Positions 23,133-31,900 of a DNA stretch of 64,000 bases are shown in pieces (positions within the stretch are counted from its first letter, which is position 1; every line of letters begins with the position of its first letter). Origin of the DNA: Chryseobacterium panacisoli (GTDB lineage Bacteria; Bacteroidota; Bacteroidia; Flavobacteriales; Weeksellaceae). Under the pieces are notes generated by a model, which was not told where the DNA came from, did not search any database, and worked only from the letters and a program-made list of their open reading frames with translations. The translations under genes were made by a program, and so were the position numbers. The stretch is taken from NCBI RefSeq assembly GCF_008274625.1, contig NZ_VTRU01000004.1:124001-188000 (forward strand). Direction: 5' to 3'.

Positions 23133-23828
23133 CTAGTTGCACAACGTCAGGAACTGGCGGCTCAATTGTACATTGAATTTGGCTTCAGCTCTTGAGCGGG
23201 CATAAATAGTTTGTTTAAAAGCATGTACTGTCTTCAGTTTCTGATCTATGAATTCTGCAATCTGCACAACAGAGAAAAGAAAGTCCCTGTATACTGCCAT
23301 ATTAACGGTCTGACCATAATAAGGAAGGTACGCTTTTAAAAAAGGAATTGCTTTCTGATGACGGTTATAGCTGATACAATACCCTACTCCTTCCATTGAA
23401 GTAATAATGGTGTAGTTATTAATATAGTCCTGAATATTTTTACCTCCGTCCAGAGTTTGAGCATTTTTTGAACAGAACTTGTTAATCTTATCCAGAATAT
23501 GCTGGGCATACTCCATCATGGAAATATTTTTAAATTCAAAAACCTGATTCATCCCATTGGCTGGTGAAGCTCCGTTTTCACAATCGATACAGAAAGAGAT
23601 TCCGATTTTTTCATGATAAGGAAAAAAACAGTCTTTCACTTCAATGGAAGCATCCGGCTTTAACCTATCATCTCCAAAATTATAATAGACATACGGACCA
23701 TAAAGCTCCGCAAGGGCATTCAGATAGTCTGTTTCGCTGGTATTATGATATTCTTCAAACCATTTTTCAAGGTTATCGTAATAATTACGTTCAAAGTCGT
23801 TAAAGTTTAAGTAAAATGGCAATTCCAT
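23133..23828 (-). CDS. Hypothetical cytoplasmic protein (231 aa)
   Basis: I choose ATG 23828 (MELPFYLNF); an in-frame TTG at 23852 is possible, but a -7 promoter element at 23850-23857 would leave it untranscribed. The protein is soluble, rich in Tyr, Phe and Asn, and contains four well-separated cysteines (DCFF, FCIDCEN). It has no signal peptide or TM helix. The second half looks helical (FSVVQIAEFIDQKLKTVHAF). No family is recognised. Confidence 0.7.
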   Translation of the reverse strand: MELPFYLNFNDFERNYYDNLEKWFEEYHNTSETDYLNALAELYGPYVYYNFGDDRLKPDASIEVKDCFFPYHEKIGISFCIDCENGASPANGMNQVFEFKNISMMEYAQHILDKINKFCSKNAQTLDGGKNIQDYINNYTIITSMEGVGYCISYNRHQKAIPFLKAYLPYYGQTVNMAVYRDFLFSVVQIAEFIDQKLKTVHAFKQTIYARSRAEAKFNVQLSRQFLTLCN

Positions 23829-23849
23829 AGCTCTGTAATTTTGATATGA

Positions 23850-23857
23850 CAAAGCTA
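23850..23857 (-). promoter_or_regulatory. -7 promoter element for the 231-aa gene
   Basis: TAGCTTTG on the minus strand matches TAnnTTTG. It lies 21 bp upstream of ATG 23828 and supports that start. Confidence 0.5.
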
Positions 23858-23950
23858 TACCCGTAATGCGACAAAACTTGACGCAATATATTTTTTGTGA
23901 AAAAGATTTGAAAGATTATTAAGTCAATAGTCAATTTTTGCTTCGCAAAG

Positions 23951-24179
23951 TCAATGGTGAATCATTATTAATGCTAAGGTTCGCAAGGTTTGTTAGGTAA
24001 CGTTTTATATTTTGTTCGTAAAGACACTTCGTTCAGCTAGGATAGCTGCTTTATCATTGCTGAGTGAAACGCCTTTGCGGTTGTTTTTAAACATTAAAAT
24101 ATCTTAGCAAACTTTGTGTTAAAATTGATTTACACGAATTAAAATTCACAAGCGCAGCGAATTGACCATTCACCATTGA
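23951..24179. repeat. Inverted-repeat-flanked non-coding segment
   Basis: TCAATGGTGAAT (23951-23962) and its perfect complement ATTCACCATTGA (24168-24179) bound a 229-bp stretch without coding capacity. Inside are phrases such as CTTCGCAAAG, GGTTCGCAAGG and TTAGCAAACTTTGTGTT, typical of dispersed intergenic repeats in this bacterial group. It could be a small non-autonomous element. No target-site duplication or second full copy was seen here. Confidence 0.4.
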
Positions 24180-24182
24180 TAT

Positions 24183-25715
24183 CTACTTATCATAATTCTT
24201 CATCACAAACTCAAAGTAATGAATCATTTTCAGGTAGTTTTCGATACTCAAGTATTCATTAGTGCTATGGATACTCTGCTGTTCTGCACTGTTGATCTTG
24301 ATCGGCATAAATCTGTAAACGTTTTTGCTCACTATCTCATATTTTCCGGCATCTGTTCCTGCCATGGTAAGGTATGGAGTGACAATCGCTCCGGGATGAA
24401 TTTCTTTTACACCCGCTTCTATCATTTTAAAAGCTTTCGTATTGGTTGGGGAAATTGCAGAGGCTTCTCTTGTATTGTCAATTTCTTCCACCTCAACATC
24501 GAAACCTTCAGTTGCTTTAGCAATATGATCCCGTACATCCTTCACTGAATTTCCGGGAAGTAATCTGAAATTCACTACAAATTCGACTTCAGGAGAAAGT
24601 ACATTGGTACCGTCACTACCTTTCATCATTGTCAAGGCTGTGGTTGTTCTTACCAATGCGTTGGTTGTATTATTTTTGGTGAGCTGTGAAATCAAAACAG
24701 GTTTCAAAAGCCATTGATTGGCCAGTGCCATTCTTGTTGTAAAAGGCATTTCACCTCCTATATTATTAAAAAATTCTTTGATTAATGGGGTGATCACAGG
24801 CTTCATCTGGTCATCTTCCAAACGCTGCATAATAACAGCTGCTTTCCCGATAGCACTTTCCATTGGAGGCATAGAAGAGTGTCCACCCAATCCTTTTACC
24901 TTAATTTTTGCAGAAAGAAAGCCTTTCTCTGCACATCCAACAACCGCAACATCAGTATCTATTCCTGCGACGTTTCCTTTTCTCATAATCAATCCGCCTT
25001 CGTCATAAACGGCATCGAACTTCAATCCTTTTTTCTTAAAATAATCAGCAATCTGAATCGCTCCTTTCTGTCCGCCAACTTCTTCATCAAAACCAAAAGC
25101 AAGATAGATATCGCGTTGTGGAATCTGCTTATTTTTAATCATAGAATTCATGGATTCCATTAAGGAAAATAGCATTCCTTTCATGTCTATTGCTCCTCTT
25201 CCATAGATTCTTCCGTTGGCTACGGCTCCGGAAAAAGGGGCAAAATCCCAGTCTTCGGCTACTTTTGCAACAGGTTCTGCCGGTTTATCATCCGGACGGA
25301 ATATATTTTCTTCATTATTCTTTATATCGGCATCTCCCGGCGGAACAACATCCATGTGGGAAAGAAATAAAATGGGTTCCAAGGCCGGATTGCTTCCTTT
25401 GAGTCTGAATACCAATCCATATTGGTTTACTTCAACATTTTCCGTGTTCTGATAGACTAATGGATAAGATGTTTTTAAATAAGTTTTGAACTGATCAAAT
25501 GGTGCATAGTCAAATTCACCTAAACTTCCTGTAGAAACGGTCGGAACTTTAATTCCTCCTGAAAGTCTCATCACTGCAGAGTCATTTTTTACAGGTTTCC
25601 ATCCCTCACCTGCTCCGATATCATTTTTCTTAAACGGATAGATGTAAGTTTTAATCAACACTACAGCGGCCAGAATGACAACGATTCCCAAAAGGATTAA
25701 AAGAACTTTTTTCAT
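24183..25715 (-). CDS. M20-family metallopeptidase / carboxypeptidase
   Basis: A 510-aa protein with an N-terminal hydrophobic helix (residues 4-22) that anchors it in the membrane or acts as a signal. It is followed by the M20 dizinc peptidase fold. Metal and catalytic residues are visible in order: LSHMDVVP (His, Asp), YGRGAIDMKG (Asp), FGFDEEVGG (catalytic and ligand Glu pair), YDEGG (ligand) and a late SIHSTNEYL (His). The inserted dimerisation domain starts near KVKGLGGHSSMPP. Length and motifs resemble the PM20D1/CPS-type branch (M20/M25/M40). The substrate is unknown. Confidence 0.88.
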   Translation of the reverse strand: MKKVLLILLGIVVILAAVVLIKTYIYPFKKNDIGAGEGWKPVKNDSAVMRLSGGIKVPTVSTGSLGEFDYAPFDQFKTYLKTSYPLVYQNTENVEVNQYGLVFRLKGSNPALEPILFLSHMDVVPPGDADIKNNEENIFRPDDKPAEPVAKVAEDWDFAPFSGAVANGRIYGRGAIDMKGMLFSLMESMNSMIKNKQIPQRDIYLAFGFDEEVGGQKGAIQIADYFKKKGLKFDAVYDEGGLIMRKGNVAGIDTDVAVVGCAEKGFLSAKIKVKGLGGHSSMPPMESAIGKAAVIMQRLEDDQMKPVITPLIKEFFNNIGGEMPFTTRMALANQWLLKPVLISQLTKNNTTNALVRTTTALTMMKGSDGTNVLSPEVEFVVNFRLLPGNSVKDVRDHIAKATEGFDVEVEEIDNTREASAISPTNTKAFKMIEAGVKEIHPGAIVTPYLTMAGTDAGKYEIVSKNVYRFMPIKINSAEQQSIHSTNEYLSIENYLKMIHYFEFVMKNYDK

Positions 25716-25907
25716 AGCAGATCAGTTTTGTGGTGTGGTTTGATCCTATAAATATAACAAAGTATTTATTGTTTAACAATTTAAAACCGGGCTTTTTCAA
25801 TCGCTGACTCTCCTGAATACTGCTTTTTACAATTTTAAACTGATAAAAAGCACATGCATCTGTCCCCATTGTGAACATCAGATCGTCATAAGAACAAAAA
25901 ATAAAGT

Positions 25908-26516
25908 ATGAAGAATATTCTGCACATTATCTCCAGCGCGAGAGGAGATTTATCTTATAGCAACAGATTGAGTTCCCTCATTCTGGAAAAGCTTTTACAA
26001 CAGCATACTATCAATAAAGTCGTTGTACGGAATTTGATTAAAGATGTACCACCATATGCTGATGAAGTGTCTATTCATGAGTTTTATAAACATCCTGCAT
26101 TATATGATGAACAAAGCAAAAAGCTTCTTTCCTATGCCAATGCGACTGTGGATGAAGTGCGTCAAGCAGATATTATTGTCATTGGAACTCCTATGTTTAA
26201 TCTGGGAGTTTCCACTCCTTTGAAGGCATGGCTGGATCAGCTGATCCGGGCGGGAGTGACTTATGTTTTTGATGAACAATGGAATCGTGTGGGACAGTTT
26301 AAAAGTAAAAAAGTGTATCTGGCTATTGCTTCCGGCGGAAGAAATACTGAGGGAGCTCCGGATTATATTTCTGATTATCTCAAAGATGTTTTCAGAAGTT
26401 ATACGGGAATTACAGATGTGGAAACGTATCGTATTGAAGGGACTATGGAGAGTGGTTTTATAGCAGATTATGAAAGTATTCTGAAAGATTTTTATGCTGT
26501 AAATGATCTTTCCTAA
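25908..26516 (+). CDS. azoR: FMN-dependent NADH-azoreductase / quinone reductase
   Basis: A 202-aa flavodoxin-fold enzyme. FMN-phosphate binding is at SSARGDLSYSNRLS near the N-terminus; the flavin-contacting segment GTPMFNLGVSTPLKAWLDQL (about residues 90-109) and the ASGGRN loop near 145 follow. This pattern is that of AzoR, which reduces azo dyes and quinones with NADH as a homodimer. Size fits. The gene is monocistronic and lies downstream of a divergent M20 peptidase gene. Confidence 0.88.
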   Translation: MKNILHIISSARGDLSYSNRLSSLILEKLLQQHTINKVVVRNLIKDVPPYADEVSIHEFYKHPALYDEQSKKLLSYANATVDEVRQADIIVIGTPMFNLGVSTPLKAWLDQLIRAGVTYVFDEQWNRVGQFKSKKVYLAIASGGRNTEGAPDYISDYLKDVFRSYTGITDVETYRIEGTMESGFIADYESILKDFYAVNDLS

Positions 26517-26635
26517 GAGAGATTTATGGTAAACACAAAGTTTTCAACTATTTACACTGAATTTAAGGGAACAAAAAAGGAATCAACACGTTGATTGGAT
26601 GAAGCTTTGGGATTTAATAATACTTATTGTTGGGT

Positions 26636-26745
26636 TTTAACGCAAGGGCGCTAAGTTTTTTACTAATGATGTATATTTTAAGGCGCAAGAAAATCAAAGA
26701 TTTTCAGCAACGAAATTATGATAAAATCTTGCGCTTAAAAATAAT
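26636..26745. repeat. Intergenic inverted repeat (GCGCAAGA motif)
   Basis: TTTTAACGCAAGGGCGCTAAG is followed by AAGGCGCAAGA (26680-26690) and the complement TCTTGCGCTT (26727-26736). The segment has no convincing gene; its only ORF runs into the 3' end of map in antisense. Phrases like this recur in intergenic regions of related genomes, so it is probably a dispersed repeat or a leftover hairpin. Confidence 0.35.
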
Positions 26746-26774
26746 TATGATCGTTCTTATTGTTGCGGTTTCTT

Positions 26775-27539
26775 TTAATTCAGGATTTCGTTCATTTCGG
26801 TTAAAATGATAGGTTTTCCATCGGTGATAACAATTGTATGTTCGTGCTGAGCCATATAGCCACCTTTATTTCCTACCATAGTCCATCCGTCTTTTAATTC
26901 TACTGCAAGATTGGAATCAGTGGAAATAAAAGTTTCAATAGCCACCACGGAGTTTTTCTTAAACCGTCTGGTGTCATAGCGATTTTTGTAGTTCAGCAGT
27001 TCATCAGGCTGTTCATGTAAACTTCTGCCTACTCCGTGGCCGCCGAGGTTCTTAATGACTTTAAGACCTCTTTTCTTTGCTTCTGTCTCCATTAAATACC
27101 CTATGTCTGCGATTTTTACTCCGCCTTTTATATTATCAATGGCTTTTTTCAAAATATCTTTAGATGCTTCCACCAGCTTTTGATGTCCGTTAATATCTTT
27201 ACCGATCACAAAAGAGCCTCCGTTATCAGCCCAATACCCGTCCAGTTCGGCAGAAACATCAATATTAATCAGATCGCCTTCTTTCAAAATCCTCTGATCA
27301 GTCGGAATACCGTGGCAGAATTCATTATCCACGCTGATGCACGTCCAGCCTGGAAATCCATAGGTCAGATAAGGTGCTGACTTTGCCCCGAAACCTTCCA
27401 GTATTTTAGCTCCATATTCATCAAGATCTTTTGTGGTCATGCCTGGTTCAGCATACTCTATCATCTTTTTCAAAGTATAGGCAACAGCTTCACTTACTTT
27501 TTGCATTCCGATCATCTGATCTTCGTTCGTGATTGACAT
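26775..27539 (-). CDS. map: Type I methionine aminopeptidase
   Basis: A 254-aa dinuclear metallopeptidase that removes the initiator methionine from new proteins. All five metal ligands are visible: the two aspartates in INIDVSAELDGYWADNGG, the histidine in LGGHGVGRSLHE, the glutamate in IETF and the last glutamate in AQHEHT. The substrate-binding WTCISVDNEFCHGIP is typical of bacterial type I enzymes. Length is normal. A -7 element lies 24 bp upstream. Confidence 0.95.
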   Translation of the reverse strand: MSITNEDQMIGMQKVSEAVAYTLKKMIEYAEPGMTTKDLDEYGAKILEGFGAKSAPYLTYGFPGWTCISVDNEFCHGIPTDQRILKEGDLINIDVSAELDGYWADNGGSFVIGKDINGHQKLVEASKDILKKAIDNIKGGVKIADIGYLMETEAKKRGLKVIKNLGGHGVGRSLHEQPDELLNYKNRYDTRRFKKNSVVAIETFISTDSNLAVELKDGWTMVGNKGGYMAQHEHTIVITDGKPIILTEMNEILN

Positions 27540-27563
27540 AGTTTTGTTTGTTATTGAGAACTA

Positions 27564-27571
27564 CAAAGTTA
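27564..27571 (-). promoter_or_regulatory. -7 promoter element of map
   Basis: TAACTTTG on the minus strand matches TAnnTTTG and lies 24 bp before the start codon. Confidence 0.5.
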
Positions 27572-27670
27572 GGAAATTAAATATTCTGATATGATTTGTT
27601 TTAATTCCTCAAACCCCTGTATTGGAAAATGAGATTATCAAGTACTTTAATATCCTTCTACCCCCTTGAG

Positions 27671-27934
27671 TAAGGGGGTACACTCTGTTATATAAGGGGC
27701 TAGAGGGTGTTCAATAACGGTCTCCAGCCACTTTGATAAGTGGGTAAAGAGACTTCATTAACGGTCTTCAGACCGTTAATGAAGTAGTTGGAGACTGTTC
27801 CGAAAGGGCTCCAACCACTTGATGAATAGGCTGGAGAGAATTACTATAGTGGTTAGAGGTACTTTCTAAGTGTCTGGAGGTTGTTTATAAAGTGGTTCAC
27901 AGTATTTTAATAAGGATGTACAAGGACTTTTTTA
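27671..27934. repeat. Degenerate 22-bp tandem repeat array (about 12 units)
   Basis: Twelve consecutive 22-bp windows starting at 27671 share a pattern. Most begin TAAGG/TAACGG/TAAGTGG, have a purine-rich or TCCAG-type middle, and end in ACTTT or TGTTT. Examples start at 27693, 27715, 27737 and 27759. A 2-bp phase shift occurs near 27847. The total is 264 bp, exactly 12 units. No long reading frame crosses it, and 22 is not a multiple of three. The spacing equals two DNA turns. No matching protein-binding site is known to me. Confidence 0.65.
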
Positions 27935-27936
27935 AA

Positions 27937-27971
27937 ACAAAACCACTGCAAAAGCAGTGGTTTTGTTTTTA
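27937..27971. terminator. Strong hairpin terminator next to the 22-bp array
   Basis: ACAAAACCACTGC pairs perfectly with GCAGTGGTTTTGT around AAAA and is followed by TTTTATT. It has T-runs on both strands, so it can act in either direction. No protein gene ends here on the plus strand, which raises the question of whether the array is transcribed. Confidence 0.7.
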
Positions 27972-28236
27972 TTTGTTGACACGAGCGAGACGCTCGCTTC
28001 AATGGGAACCTCATAAAATATAGACCTGCAATTTAAATTATCCTTATGGAAGTGTAAAGGTTTTTATAATAAAAGAATAAAGCCACCACTATTGAACGGC
28101 GGCTTTGTTATTATTACTTCACCACACGATGCAATCGTGCGGCAACGAGGGGACAAAATTTACACTTTCGAGTCTAATATTCAAAAATTATAAATTTTAG
28201 CAAAATCTATTCGGATAAAAAATTAAAAATACATAG
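27972..28236. other. Non-coding stretch with several hairpins
   Basis: This 265-bp spacer has no gene. It holds GCGAG-ACG-CTCGC-like inverted sequence near 27984, an AAAGCC...GGCTTT hairpin (about 28079-28106) followed by GTTATT, and a perfect CACGAT-GCA-ATCGTG hairpin near 28126. A 13-bp GTGTAAAGGTTTT stretch and the complement-like AATTTACACTT suggest further folding. It may be residue of dispersed repeats or small RNAs. Confidence 0.4.
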
Positions 28237-28268
28237 AAATCCCTCTTGATTAATTTCAAGAGGGATTT
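28237..28268. terminator. Terminator of the RHS/toxin locus
   Basis: AAATCCCTCTTGA pairs perfectly with TCAAGAGGGATTT around TTAATT; A/T runs flank both sides. It lies about 120 bp beyond the end of the last minus-strand gene of the locus. Confidence 0.8.
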
Positions 28269-28387
28269 TATAAATTGCTTAAAACTTTAGCTGTAGATAA
28301 TTTTCATTTATTGGCGTCATTCTGCAAGATGTTCAAAAACAAGAACCTCTTCTTACTCCAATGTATTATTAAATTTCAATAATCAAT

Positions 28388-28909
28388 TCATTTTACGAAA
28401 GGTATTTTAGCATCGATACTATCATCTAATAAACGATAGCCTTTTCTCTCTAATTCATTAATATACTGCTTACAGCCTAGCAGCATACCATTTTTACCAT
28501 TATGTCTCGATTCGATAATTCTAGTATATCTCCCTGTTTTAGAAAAATCATAAATAGCTCTTTCCATAAAATTTAAGCTTAAAGTCGTATCCATTTTCTG
28601 TTTAGGATTTAGTATAATCAAATCATTTCTGCAATCTATGTCTTCACGAGAACGATATCCTCTAGAAAAATTTATAGGATTTAATTTTTCATTATTTAGC
28701 ATCCAATACGAATTACCAACAAAACCATATGGATCGATAACATACGTAGAATTAGAATTGTTCTTTATAGTAAACATTACTGGTTCGTCTGTTATTAATT
28801 TTACAGGTGTTTTGATAAGTATATCAATATCTTTACTTTTATTTATTTTCATCTGTGTTGAGCAAGAGATAAAAATAAAGCATGTTATTATTACTATGGA
28901 TTTTTTCAT
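28388..28909 (-). CDS. Small lipoprotein after the RHS toxin, candidate immunity protein
   Basis: A 173-aa protein with a signal peptide and lipobox (FIFISC-S). Its ATG overlaps the RHS stop codon (ATGA), so it is translationally coupled to the large gene. The first 100 residues look like an immunoglobulin-like beta domain (VKLITDEPVMFTIKNNSNST, then PYGFVGNSYW). Such domains occur in exported proteinase inhibitors. Position and anchoring fit an immunity protein protecting the periplasm or cell surface against the HExxH domain of the RHS protein; this is an inference. Two cysteines (DCRND, LLGCKQY) are present in the mature part. Confidence 0.7.
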   Translation of the reverse strand: MKKSIVIITCFIFISCSTQMKINKSKDIDILIKTPVKLITDEPVMFTIKNNSNSTYVIDPYGFVGNSYWMLNNEKLNPINFSRGYRSREDIDCRNDLIILNPKQKMDTTLSLNFMERAIYDFSKTGRYTRIIESRHNGKNGMLLGCKQYINELERKGYRLLDDSIDAKIPFVK

Positions 28910-31900
28910 TTTGGTATATTAATAATATTCAACATATAATTTCCTATCGATTTAAAATAATCATATATCACTGGATTTGGCGTTCCTGTCCATTCTTCTT
29001 CAAACTTATAAGCAGAAACTTCATTCAAGTCTTGAATCAATGGATGATTACCTTGAAGTATGCCATTCTTCCAATTACTAAAATGGTTTATTTCATGTAC
29101 AATTACCGAACCTAATCCATAATTAGTTCTTTTTCCATTTAAAAGACCGGGCGCTAATATTATTTTACCAGTAAAAGGATTTGTAATACCTCTTATCTTT
29201 ATATTAGGGTCTGCAGGATCTATAAAAAGACCGTCTTTATCTGTCTTGAAACTGATATACTCTTTTGACCATTCCTTCATTGTATGCTGATTTGCTACAG
29301 CGATCCAAGCATCTCGGGGAACAAGAACAGAAGCCATAACACTAAAAGAATACATGCTTGCCGGAGCACTAGGACTTATACCTAAAAGACTTAATACAGT
29401 ACTTAAAGGATCGGTACCACCGCCACTTAGTCCAAAGTTTTCGTCATCATAATCATTAGAGATCATATAATGTTTATATCCACTATTAACCCCATCTGTA
29501 GAAGTTATTTTATTACCAGATAAATTACTCGTATATGATAACCCGCCAACAGCACCACCCAAGAAATTTCCTCCAGAAAATGCAGAGTTTAACCCTCCTG
29601 AGACAATACTTGGCAGTACAAATTTAATTGCTCCGGGGTTGCTTGTTATTGTTCCCAGTGTTCCTGAAATGGCCATACCTCCAATAGCACCGCCTAATAC
29701 AGCACTCCATGATTTTTGCCAGTCCCATTTTCCGGGATTCCAGTTCCCGTTATTGGCAGCTACTCCATTTAAATACCCTCCTACAAATGCACCGATTATC
29801 CATTGTAAAAATTCCCCGCTTGGGTCATTGTACATAAGGGGATTATTCATCACATACCCATACTTATTATAGTTTTGGGTATTTGCAGGGTCCTGGATAT
29901 TTTCATCCGCATTTAAGAACCTTCTGAGCAGTGGATCATACAATCTTCCGTTCATGTGGATGATACCCACGCCCATAAAGTGCTCATGCCCTGTGTAACC
30001 ACGGTCAATAACCAACGATGTACCTGCAATAAGTAATTTATCTGTAGTAACTGGTGAAGTACCAATTTTAAGATGAGTAAGATTACCCCATGCATCATAG
30101 TGTCTCTGTTCCACTTTGTTCCCGGCCTGGTCAGATACGGCAAGGATGCTGCCTATATAATCTTTGTGCAAAAATTTATAAGAACCGCTGCTCTCTTCAA
30201 AGTTTTTCAAATATACAATATTAGATTCATACGGATTTCCACCGATGTATAAAATATGTTTCTCTTGTGCTGTATGCAGGTTCTTTACCACTTCAAAGCT
30301 TCCATCCTCACTGTAAAATTTAGTGAAAGTATCATTCCATGCAGGTTCGTTTGTGCCCTGTGTCAAGGAAGAGATATCTACTCGCTGTCTCATACTTCCT
30401 AAACCGTATTCAAAATTGATGCGGGATTTTTCCCCATTGATCTGTACGGGATCGTTATTTTCATTATAAATAACAGTCTGGATAAGGTCCCCGTTATAAT
30501 TCTGTACTCCATTATTATTAAGGCTCATCCCGGTAGGCTGATAGATTTTTGATGAATTATCAAATTTTATCTCCCCTACCTGATCATTTTGCCTGATCCT
30601 CCCTTTTTCATCATAGGTATTATCTGAAAGCTGTCCTGTTGCAGGGTTAGTCCATTTAAGAAGCCTGTTATTGTTATCATAGTCGAATGATTCAATGATA
30701 TTAAAGTCTCCTAAAGTTTTTCTGGATTTCAGTTCATTTCTGATAGCATTGAAGCCATACTGTATATTCAACACGGTCTGTGCGGGAGAAAGATGCTTGA
30801 TTTCCGAAAGCATTCCCGTAGCAGTATTATATGTGTTGATGATATTAGCAGCACCCAATCTGCTTTCAAGAACCTGCCCCTTTGCATTGGTCTCCAGTAG
30901 CTGCCAAAGAACCTTTTCTGACTGCTTGTCTTTGATCTGATAAAGCTCTCCATTCCACTCATTATAGACATTTTCTATCTGCACCTCAGTAAGCATGCCC
31001 GAAGAAGACAGCTGTTTTATATAGGAAATCTCTCGTCCTTTATCATCATATGTAATACCCTTATTGGCGAAACTTCTTCCGTTGTGATTCTCTATAGCAG
31101 ATGTTATTCTTCCCTGAGGATCATAACCGAATTCTGTACTGAATGCCTTACTGTTTGCCGTACCAGACTTTTTGGTAAGCATACCTTTAGTGTTATACGT
31201 GAAAATGATGTCCTTATTCGTGGCCGCCCCTCCGTCATTAGTAGAAAGCTCTTTCTGCGAAACCAATTGCCCCAAATTATTGTAGGTGTATTCTTTAGTT
31301 CCTTTCGGGCTGATCGTTTTCTTAGGTTGACCAAATCCGTCATACTCATATTTATACAATCCGTTGGAAGGGTCATTAAATTCAGATTTTCTACCCCACA
31401 CATCATATGTTGTAGTAACCGCATTTTCGGCATACTGAGCTTTTACCTGCTCTCCGGCTGCATTGTAAGAAAGCTTTATAGTTCCTCCTTTATCGGTAGA
31501 TGATATAACATTTCCTAAAGCATCAGAAGTTTTGGAGGTGGTTCTTCCATAATCTGCAGTGCCCATTTCCTTTACCGTAGTGGTCAATCCTGAAACTGAA
31601 GTAAGGGTCTGCTTCCCCATAAAGGCAGTAGCTGTGATATTAGCTGGATATACCGACTCATCGTACGATATGGTATTCCACTGGCTGGCGCTTTCTCCGT
31701 CAAAATAAGGTTCGGATTCCTTGATTTTTCTCCCCAAAACATCATATTGCGTTTCTTTGGAGACATATTGTCCGTCTCCAAAAGCCTTAGTAGTTGCCTT
31801 ATACACCTGTCCCAGCTTGTTGGTGAGTGTTTTTGAGATATTACCATCCGGATCATTCCTTGTGACAGTCACATTATCATTGGTATCCCTTTCGTAGATA

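Noticed and set aside
21188..24183. Integrated element at tRNA-Ser considered.
   Set aside because: No integrase gene and no direct repeat of the tRNA 3' end were seen downstream in the window.
26627..26809. A 60-aa plus-strand ORF overlapping the end of map.
   Set aside because: It starts in a repeat-like intergenic element and runs antisense into map; composition does not suggest a gene.
27671..27934. 22-bp array considered as a CRISPR.
   Set aside because: The units are degenerate and directly adjoining, without unique spacers of constant length, and no cas gene is nearby.
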